From Porticoccus sp041395745 (GTDB taxonomy: Bacteria > Pseudomonadota > Gammaproteobacteria > Pseudomonadales > Porticoccaceae), in assembly GCA_041395745.1 (NCBI GenBank), contig JAWKZV010000001.1, forward strand, positions 124,001-188,000: a DNA stretch of 64,000 bases, read 5' to 3'. This document shows, in pieces, positions 58,084 through 64,000 of the stretch; the first letter of the stretch is position 1, and each line of letters starts with the position of its first letter. The notes beneath the pieces are model-generated. The model was not told the DNA's origin. It did no database searches and saw nothing but the letters and a program-made list of their open reading frames with translations. The position numbers were made by a program, and so were the translations under genes.

Positions 58084-59271
58084 ATGATAATTAAACCCCG
58101 AGTTCGCGGCTTCATGTGTATTACCACCCACCCGGTGGGCTGTGAAGCCAATGTGAAACAGCAGATCGACTACGTCAAAAGCAAGGGCCCCATTAACGGT
58201 CCGAAGCGTGTGCTGGTGATCGGTTCCTCCACAGGCTACGGGTTGGCAGCGAGGATCACCGCCGCATTTGGCTGTGGCGCCTCCACTCTGGGCATCTTCT
58301 TCGAGAAAGAGGGTGACGAAAAGAAACCGGGAACTGCCGGCTGGTACAACTCAGCGGCTTTTCACAAGTTTGCCGAGGCAGAGGGGCTGTACGCAAAGAG
58401 CATCAATGGCGATGCCTTTTCCGATGAGATAAAGCAGAAGACCATCGACACTATCAAGGCTGACCTGGGGCAGGTGGATCTGGTGATCTACAGTCTGGCG
58501 GCACCCCGTCGCCAGCACCCGAAAACAGGGGAAGTATTCAACTCCACCCTGAAACCGGTGGGCAAGGACGTTACCCTGCGCGGTATCAATACTGACAAAG
58601 TGGAAATTCAGGAATTCTCCCTGCAGGCCGCCACAGATGAGGAAATCGCCAACACTGTGGCAGTGATGGGCGGCGAAGACTGGCAGATGTGGATGGATGC
58701 CCTCAGCGAAGCCGGTGTGCTGGCGGAAGGGGCTAAAACTGCGGCCTTCACTTATGTCGGTGAAAAAGTGACCTGGGATCTTTACTGGGATGGCACCATT
58801 GGCCAGGCCAAGAAAGACCTGGATAAAAAGGTCATTGGTATCCGCGAAAAACTCTCTGCTATCGGCGGCGACGCCCGGGTGGCAGTGCTGAAAGCGGTGG
58901 TGACCCAGGCCAGTTCGGCGATCCCGATCATGCCCCTTTACCTGGCGCTGTTGTTCAGAGCCATGAAGGAGGCTGGCACCCACGAGGGATGTATTGAGCA
59001 GTTGTACCGCCTCTACACCGAGTGCCTCTATAGCGACAGTCCCCGTATGGATAGCGAAGGCCGTATTCGAGTCGACGAGCTGGAGCTGAAGCCGGAAATC
59101 CAGCAACAGGTGGCGGATGACTGGTCCCGTATCACCACCGAGAACATCCCCGAATTGACCGATTTCAGTGGTTACCAGCACGAGTTTCTCAAGCTCTTCG
59201 GTTTTGAGGTCGACGGCGTTGATTACGAAGCCGAGGTTGACCCGGTAGTTCCAATCAACAATCTGGTGTAA
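58084..59271 (+). CDS. fabV: Enoyl-ACP/trans-2-enoyl-CoA reductase
   Basis: A 395-residue NADH-dependent reductase of the FabV type, which is insensitive to triclosan in other species. The nucleotide motif GSSTGYGLAARI is followed by the catalytic Y-x8-K in YLALLFRAMKEAG, and the protein opens MIIKPRVRGFMC as usual. GGAGAAAGG precedes the ATG. It is monocistronic. FabI may or may not be present elsewhere. Confidence 0.96.
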   Translation: MIIKPRVRGFMCITTHPVGCEANVKQQIDYVKSKGPINGPKRVLVIGSSTGYGLAARITAAFGCGASTLGIFFEKEGDEKKPGTAGWYNSAAFHKFAEAEGLYAKSINGDAFSDEIKQKTIDTIKADLGQVDLVIYSLAAPRRQHPKTGEVFNSTLKPVGKDVTLRGINTDKVEIQEFSLQAATDEEIANTVAVMGGEDWQMWMDALSEAGVLAEGAKTAAFTYVGEKVTWDLYWDGTIGQAKKDLDKKVIGIREKLSAIGGDARVAVLKAVVTQASSAIPIMPLYLALLFRAMKEAGTHEGCIEQLYRLYTECLYSDSPRMDSEGRIRVDELELKPEIQQQVADDWSRITTENIPELTDFSGYQHEFLKLFGFEVDGVDYEAEVDPVVPINNLV

Positions 59272-59308
59272 CTGGCTTGTTGTTTTTCCCCGCGGGAGGG
59301 AAACAGCT

Positions 59309-60154
59309 TTGTTGAGGCAGCTGTCCCCGCTGGTTCGTTGCCTGACCGCCCCCAATGGCAACCGCATGACCGGGCCCGGCACCAACAGTTACCTGTTGGG
59401 CCGGGAACAGTTGGTCTTGATTGACCCCGGTCCGGTCATTGATTCCCATATCGCCATGCTTCTGGACGCCTGCGGTGAGCAATTGCGCTGGATATTGGTG
59501 ACCCATACCCACCCGGATCATTCCCCAGCTGCCAGGGTGATCGCCGAGCGGACCGGTGCTGAATTGATCGGCTGTGTGATGGATGATGACGGTCATCAGG
59601 ATCGCAGCTTTCAGGTAGCGGAGAACCTCCGCCACGGCCAATTGCTGGAAACCCCGGAATTTACCCTGGAGGCCATCCATACGCCGGGTCATGTGGCCAA
59701 CCAGTTCTGCTATCTGTTGCTGGAGGAGGGCTTGTTGTTCTCCGGAGACCATATCATGGAGGGTTCTTCGGTGGTCATCATTCCCCCCAGCGGCGATATG
59801 GGGGCTTATATCCGTTCTACAAAATCCCTGGAAAATTATCCCCTCCAGGCGATAGCGCCGGGGCATGGCAACCTGTTGCACAGTCCCCGAGAGGTTCTCA
59901 AGAAAATCGTCGAGCACCGTTTGGGCCGCGAGCAGAAAGTTATTCGGGCACTCATGTCGCTAGGAGAGTCGGGCATTGATCGGCTGTTGCCAGAGGTTTA
60001 CCAGGACGTCGATCCGACCCTGCTGCCAATGGCGCGTTTGTCCCTGTGGGCGCATTTGTTGAAGCTGGAGCAGGACGGGCGGGCCAACAAACGCATTGTC
60101 GGCCACTGGGCTTTTGGGGAAGAGCGCTGGGTATCGGTTGGGAATGACCAGTAA
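59309..60154 (+). CDS. MBL-fold hydrolase, LACTB2-like
   Basis: A 281-residue metallo-beta-lactamase-fold protein with THTHPDHSPAA (zinc motif HxHxDH), HTPGHVANQ and FSGDHIMEGSSVVI, then a C-terminal winged-helix extension as in LACTB2 and related beta-CASP-less RNases. The start is TTG (59309 or 59312) after GGGAGGG. The substrate is unknown; an RNA or thioester is possible. Confidence 0.85.
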   Translation: MLRQLSPLVRCLTAPNGNRMTGPGTNSYLLGREQLVLIDPGPVIDSHIAMLLDACGEQLRWILVTHTHPDHSPAARVIAERTGAELIGCVMDDDGHQDRSFQVAENLRHGQLLETPEFTLEAIHTPGHVANQFCYLLLEEGLLFSGDHIMEGSSVVIIPPSGDMGAYIRSTKSLENYPLQAIAPGHGNLLHSPREVLKKIVEHRLGREQKVIRALMSLGESGIDRLLPEVYQDVDPTLLPMARLSLWAHLLKLEQDGRANKRIVGHWAFGEERWVSVGNDQ

Positions 60155-60222
60155 ATAAAATTCTCTGTTGCCAATCTCGCGGGCGGCTTCTATATAGAAC
60201 CTAAGGAGAGCGACAAAGAATC

Positions 60223-60456
60223 ATGGATACTGACATTCACACACTGTCTGACCTGTTTGACCAATTGGGCCTGTCTTCCACACAGCAGGCTATCGAACAA
60301 TTCGTGGCGTCCCACAAGCCCCTCAGTGATGAGGTGCGGCTGCCCGATGCCGGTTTCTGGAATGACGCACAGCGCGCCTTTCTGACAGAGGCTATCGTGG
60401 ACGATTCGGACTGGGCGGAGCAGGTCGATCAGCTTGATGCCCTGCTGAGGGCCTAG
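60223..60456 (+). CDS. DUF2789 family protein
   Basis: A 77-residue acidic helical protein: HTLSDLFDQLGLSSTQQAIE, LPDAGFWNDAQRAFLTEAI and DWAEQVDQLDALLR match the DUF2789 family known from pseudomonads and relatives. Function unknown. An AAGGAGAG site precedes the ATG. Confidence 0.85.
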   Translation: MDTDIHTLSDLFDQLGLSSTQQAIEQFVASHKPLSDEVRLPDAGFWNDAQRAFLTEAIVDDSDWAEQVDQLDALLRA

Positions 60457-60541
60457 CGGCTCAGCAAACCTTTCCCATATCCGGTTCGCCGGGTGAGGGC
60501 TTTGCCCTTATAATGCCCACCCCGCGTTGTCCGGTTATCCC

Positions 60542-61471
60542 ATGTACGACAATCAAGAATTCCGCTGGCACTTCCTGCATCCCCGTTACTGGCTGACCTG
60601 GTTGGGCATTGCCTGCTGGTGGTCGTTGGTGATGCTGCCTTACCCGGTGATTACCTGGATTGGGGCCAGGGTAGGTGCCGTGATGTACCTGATTGGGGGG
60701 TATCGCCGCAAGGTTGCCGAGGTCAATCTCAAGCTGTGCTTCCCCGATATGCCAGAGCAACAGCGACAAAAACTGCTGCGGGATAATTTCACCAGCTATG
60801 GCATAGCCTTCTTTGAAATCGGTATGGCCTGGTGGTGGCCCACCAAACGTCTCAACCGGCTGGTGCAGCTGGAAGGGATGGAGAACATCGAGCGCCTCAA
60901 TGGTCGCGGTGCGTTGTTGATGGCCATTCATTACACCACTCTGGAAATCGGTGCTTCATCAGTATCGGCACGACATTCCATCGATGGCATGTACCGTCCG
61001 CACAAGAACCCCGTCTTCGATTATGTTCAGAGTAAGGGGCGCCGGGCACGAGACCCGCAGGGCGTGGTTTATCCCCGGGAAGATGTGCGGGGTATGTTCA
61101 AGGCACTGCGCCAGGGGCGGATCATTTGGTACGCGCCTGATCAGGATTATGGTCGTAAGCAGAGCGTTTTCGCCTCTTTCTTTGGTGTTTCGGCGGCTTC
61201 CGTAACGGCTACGGCCAGATTCGCCAAAACCGGCGATGCGGCAGTGCTGCCATTCTCCCATGTACGCTTGCCCGACAACCGCGGTTACAGGGTCACCATC
61301 CATCCCCCGCTGGAAAATTTTCCCGTGGGCGATGATGTTGCGGATGCCGAGACAGTCAACCGCAAGATCGAGGAGTTCATTCTTGAACAACCGGATCAAT
61401 ACATGTGGATCCACCGCCGGTTTAAAACCCGCCCGCCGGGCGAGGAACGCCCTTATCCAAAGAGCAAGTGA
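60542..61471 (+). CDS. lpxL: Lipid A biosynthesis lauroyl acyltransferase (LpxL family)
   Basis: A 309-residue enzyme with one N-terminal membrane helix (YWLTWLGIACWWSLVMLPYP) and the acyltransferase motif HYTTLE (His130/Glu135, HX4E). YRPHKNPVFD and GRIIWYAPDQDYG complete the LpxL/M pattern. It adds a secondary acyl chain to Kdo2-lipid IVA. The start is the ATG at 60542; no clear ribosome site is visible. Confidence 0.93.
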   Translation: MYDNQEFRWHFLHPRYWLTWLGIACWWSLVMLPYPVITWIGARVGAVMYLIGGYRRKVAEVNLKLCFPDMPEQQRQKLLRDNFTSYGIAFFEIGMAWWWPTKRLNRLVQLEGMENIERLNGRGALLMAIHYTTLEIGASSVSARHSIDGMYRPHKNPVFDYVQSKGRRARDPQGVVYPREDVRGMFKALRQGRIIWYAPDQDYGRKQSVFASFFGVSAASVTATARFAKTGDAAVLPFSHVRLPDNRGYRVTIHPPLENFPVGDDVADAETVNRKIEEFILEQPDQYMWIHRRFKTRPPGEERPYPKSK

Positions 61472-61576
61472 CCGGTCTTGAAACCCCGGTGAAATCTCCA
61501 GCAGGTGCTTGTGCCCCTCTGAGCGGGTCAGTACCATTACGCCTTTGATTTTTCCACACACTTTTTGAGGCCCTGA

Positions 61577-62467
61577 ATGATCACCGGAAGTATTGTTGCC
61601 CTGGTCACCCCCATGATGCATGACACCCTGGAGGTGGACTGGGACGGGCTGAAACGTCTGGTTGAATGGCATATTGAGCAGGGCACTGACGCCATTGTGG
61701 CCGTAGGGACCACCGGTGAGTCACCCACTCTTGATGTGCAGGAACACATGGCCACCATCGCGGCAATCGTCGAGGATGTCGCTGGCCGTGTCCCCGTGAT
61801 TGCCGGTACAGGTGCTAACTGTACCCGTGAAGCCATTGAGTGGACTCAGCGCGCCCAGCAGGCGGGAGCTGATGCCTGTTTGCTGGTGGCGCCCTATTAC
61901 AACAAGCCGACCCAGCAGGGGTTGTACCTCCACCACAAGGCGATTGCCGAGGCGGTGGACATTCCCCAGATTCTCTACAATGTACCCGGTCGCACGGCCT
62001 GCGATATGCTGCCGGACACCGTGGCGCGGCTGGCAGAGATTCCCAACATTGTCGGTATCAAGGACGCAACCGGTGATCTGGCTCGCGGCCGCCAGCTGAT
62101 TGAACTGTGCCCTGAGGGCTTTGCCATTTATTCCGGCGATGATCTGACGGCGGTTGAGCTGATCCTCATGGGCGGTCATGGAGACATCTCGGTGACAGCG
62201 AACGTTGCACCGAAACTGATGTCTGACATGTGTCGGCTGGCCCTGGAAGGGCGGGCAGATGAAGCCCGCGCTATCAACCAGCTGCTACAACCTGTTCACC
62301 AAACCCTGTTTGTCGAGTCCAATCCCATTCCGGTAAAGTGGGCTGTCGCGGCAATGGGGCTGATGGAGCATGGTATTCGTTTGCCGCTGACGGAGCTGTC
62401 GGCGGAACACCACCACAAAGTGTTGGCGGCTCTTGAGCAGGCGGGTCTGCTCAATGGCAACCAGTGA
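61577..62467 (+). CDS. dapA: 4-hydroxy-tetrahydrodipicolinate synthase
   Basis: A 296-residue TIM-barrel aldolase. The motif GTTGESPTL (44-52), Tyr134 in LYNVPGRT and the Schiff-base Lys162 in VGIKDATGD are present. It starts lysine and diaminopimelate synthesis. It is followed by bamC with 14 nt between, the order of E. coli. Confidence 0.96.
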   Translation: MITGSIVALVTPMMHDTLEVDWDGLKRLVEWHIEQGTDAIVAVGTTGESPTLDVQEHMATIAAIVEDVAGRVPVIAGTGANCTREAIEWTQRAQQAGADACLLVAPYYNKPTQQGLYLHHKAIAEAVDIPQILYNVPGRTACDMLPDTVARLAEIPNIVGIKDATGDLARGRQLIELCPEGFAIYSGDDLTAVELILMGGHGDISVTANVAPKLMSDMCRLALEGRADEARAINQLLQPVHQTLFVESNPIPVKWAVAAMGLMEHGIRLPLTELSAEHHHKVLAALEQAGLLNGNQ

Positions 62468-62481
62468 ATGCGGAGTCCTGC

Positions 62482-63525
62482 ATGAAATTTAGCCTGAAAC
62501 AGTTATCCGTCGCAGTATTGGCATTGTCCGTTGTGGGATGCGGTAACAACACCATCAGGGATCGCAGAAACGATTACCTGCTGTCTGCCGAGATGCCTCC
62601 CATGGAGGTGCCTGAGGGCATGAGCAGCAATGCAATCGGGCCGCTTTATGATATTCCCGATATTGCCGATACCTCAGGGGAAGGTGCCCGTTTTAAACTC
62701 CCGAGACCTCAGCCGCTGTCTGAAAATCTCCTCGAGGATGAGGTGAAGATTGTGGCTTTCGAGGGTAAACGCTGGATTGCCGTTAACAAACCCCCGGCAG
62801 AGGTCTGGCCGCGGATTCGCAATATTCTCTCCCGTAGCCAGGTTCCGACTACCAGGGTGGATGCCGCCTTGGGTGAGATCGAAACTGCCTGGCTGGAATT
62901 CAAGGACGACAACATCAATGGCCACCGTTTCCGCTTCACGATTACTCCGGGTGTCGGCGTTAACAGTAGCGAAGTAAGTATCCTGGAAATGGCAGCTCCT
63001 CTGGGCAAGGAAGCAGAAGTATCCGGCTGGCCGGATGTCTCCATGAATGATGCCAGGGAATCGGAGTTTCTCCAGATTACCTCTGATGCACTGGCTACTG
63101 ATATCAGTAGCGGCAGTGTGTCCCTGCTGGCCCAGAACATCGGTGGTGAAGATCGGGTTCAGGTGGTAGCGGATGACAACGTCGCGCCCTACATGGTAAT
63201 GAAGCTCGGTTATGATCGGGCATGGAATTCTGTGATTGATTCTCTCTCCAAGGGTGGCTTCTCCGTGGTCGACCAGAACCAGAGCGCCGGCGAAGTCATG
63301 GTCGAGTTCAAGGAGATTATTCCGGAAGATGAAGAGCAGACTCTGATGGATCTGGTTTTCAGTTTCGGCCGCAAGACTGAAGAGACCCCTCCGGTTGAGT
63401 ATCAGGTACACCTTTTGCGAGCAGAACAAACCATTGAGTTGAGAGTACTGGACAACAATAAACAGGTCCTTGACCGTCTCGTTGCCATGAAGCTGCTCAA
63501 GGTCATTCGCGGTAATCTCAGCTGA
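62482..63525 (+). CDS. bamC: Outer-membrane assembly lipoprotein BamC
   Basis: A 347-residue lipoprotein with a signal peptide and lipobox (LALSVVGC, acylated Cys), then a disordered YLLSAEMPPMEVPEGM segment that binds BamD, and two helix-grip domains (VNKPPAEVWPRIRNIL; YDRAWNSVIDSLSKGGF). The ATG at 62482 follows GGAG; the GTG at 62464 overlaps the dapA stop and is less likely. Confidence 0.92.
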   Translation: MKFSLKQLSVAVLALSVVGCGNNTIRDRRNDYLLSAEMPPMEVPEGMSSNAIGPLYDIPDIADTSGEGARFKLPRPQPLSENLLEDEVKIVAFEGKRWIAVNKPPAEVWPRIRNILSRSQVPTTRVDAALGEIETAWLEFKDDNINGHRFRFTITPGVGVNSSEVSILEMAAPLGKEAEVSGWPDVSMNDARESEFLQITSDALATDISSGSVSLLAQNIGGEDRVQVVADDNVAPYMVMKLGYDRAWNSVIDSLSKGGFSVVDQNQSAGEVMVEFKEIIPEDEEQTLMDLVFSFGRKTEETPPVEYQVHLLRAEQTIELRVLDNNKQVLDRLVAMKLLKVIRGNLS

Positions 63526-63528
63526 TCC

Positions 63529-64000
63529 ATGCGTTTTGCCTCACTCGGCAGCGGCAGCAAGGGTAATGCCACCGTTGTCGATTGCGGCTCAGCCAGATTT
63601 CTGATCGATTGCGGGTTTTCTATCCGCGAAACCGAACGTCGTCTGTCCCGCCTGGGACTCTCCGGCCATGATCTCAACGCGATACTAGTGACCCACGAAC
63701 ATACAGACCATGTTCGTGGTGTCATTCCTTTGGCGAGGAAATATCGTCTGCCGGTGGTTATGACCGCTGGTACCAGCAAGGCCACCAAGCTTCATTCTGA
63801 AGTCGATCTGAAGCTCATAGACAGCCATTTGCCGTTTATTCAGGACGGGGTAGAGGTTACGCCTGTGTCTGTCCCCCACGATGCCAGAGAGCCCGTTCAG
63901 TACGTTCTCCGCACAGGAGAATTGGCGCTGGGTATTCTCACCGACCTGGGCAGTGTGACCCCCCACGTTATAGAGCAGTTTTCCCGCTGTGATGGTTTGT
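63529..64000 (+). CDS. MBL-fold hydrolase, YycJ/WalJ-like (3' end outside window)
   Basis: 157 residues are visible of a gene running off the right edge. It starts MRFASLGSGSKGNATVVDCG and has VTHEHTDHVRGV (zinc motif HxHxDH) and a Thr-Asp LTDLGSVTPHV strand, as in the YycJ/YycI-type MBL exonuclease family. It starts 3 nt after bamC, so it is in the dapA-bamC operon. 5'-exonuclease activity is inferred from the family. Confidence 0.85.
   Translation, partial: MRFASLGSGSKGNATVVDCGSARFLIDCGFSIRETERRLSRLGLSGHDLNAILVTHEHTDHVRGVIPLARKYRLPVVMTAGTSKATKLHSEVDLKLIDSHLPFIQDGVEVTPVSVPHDAREPVQYVLRTGELALGILTDLGSVTPHVIEQFSRCDGL

Noticed and set aside
1..64000. CRISPR arrays, prophage genes, rRNA
   Set aside because: No regularly spaced repeats, phage structural genes or rRNA sequence were seen on reading through the window.

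Overview
The window looks like chromosomal DNA of an aerobic, probably marine gammaproteobacterium, perhaps of the Cellvibrionales/Pseudomonadales neighbourhood. The reasons are a complete cbb3 oxidase cluster (ccoNOQP-ccoGHIS), FabV enoyl reductase, GrxD with an IscR-like operator, BamC beside DapA, SlyX, YggX-MutY, a DUF2789 protein, a long-form PurC and TonB-dependent outer-membrane import. The genus is not decidable from the sequence alone. Most of the window is densely packed housekeeping DNA; the accessory parts are about 9.5-12.6 kb and, functionally, 37-47 kb and 49.8-56 kb.

Layout. 0-7.3 kb: the end of a penicillin-binding-protein-like gene, tRNA-Phe, yggX, mutY, an AsmA-family gene, and a ZnuD-like TonB receptor with a small His/Cys-rich exported protein. 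7.4-9.5 kb: hisB-hisH-hisA. 9.5-11.4 kb: foreign DNA where hisF would be expected. It has a low-GC membrane-protein ORF ending in a well-formed integron attC site, the first codons of a second cassette ORF, and a decayed IS3-family element. 11.4-12.6 kb: a secreted TPR protein and an LRAT-domain protein. 12.7-14.8 kb: argD-argF. 14.9-17.4 kb: a porin, FMN-binding and PepSY operon behind a Fur-box-like site. 17.6-21.4 kb: grxD (IscR type-1-like box), a 2-Cys peroxiredoxin, slyX and maeB. 21.8-25.5 kb: a ferredoxin reductase/ferredoxin pair, a DUF4870-like protein, rnt and pyrC. 25.7-36.6 kb: argG, then the cbb3 oxidase structural and assembly genes, with FNR/ANR-like boxes before ccoN and before a Yip1-family gene. 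36.7 kb: gloA.

37.1-46.8 kb (minus strand) is the most interesting region. Twelve genes follow one another with no gap above about 22 nt. They are a thermostable-hemolysin-family GNAT-like protein, an acyl-adenylating ligase, a methyltransferase, an InaA/WaaP-type kinase (frameshifted at a C-run), a heme-oxygenase-like putative diiron oxidase, an SDR, a TPR protein, a PmrA/QseB-like regulator and its kinase, a cupredoxin, an FTR1 iron permease and an outer-membrane protein. A two-half-site sequence matching the PmrA/QseB box lies 50-65 bp upstream of the first gene, in operon orientation. I infer a self-regulated, iron- or envelope-stress-responsive pathway that makes or modifies an acyl metabolite or envelope lipid.

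47-49.6 kb: a possible small exported protein, an NhaD/ArsB-type ion transporter and a YbaK-type deacylase. 49.8-56.1 kb is a D-amino-acid/5-oxoproline cluster. The two halves of D-glutamate cyclase (DUF1445 and DUF4392) flank pxpABC and are followed by a D-amino-acid aminotransferase and alanine racemase, a plausible route from D-Glu through 5-oxoproline to L-Glu and to the D-Ala/L-Ala pool. 56.2-64 kb: purC, a DoxX protein, fabV, an MBL hydrolase, a DUF2789 protein, lpxL, dapA, bamC and a truncated YycJ-like MBL gene at the right edge.
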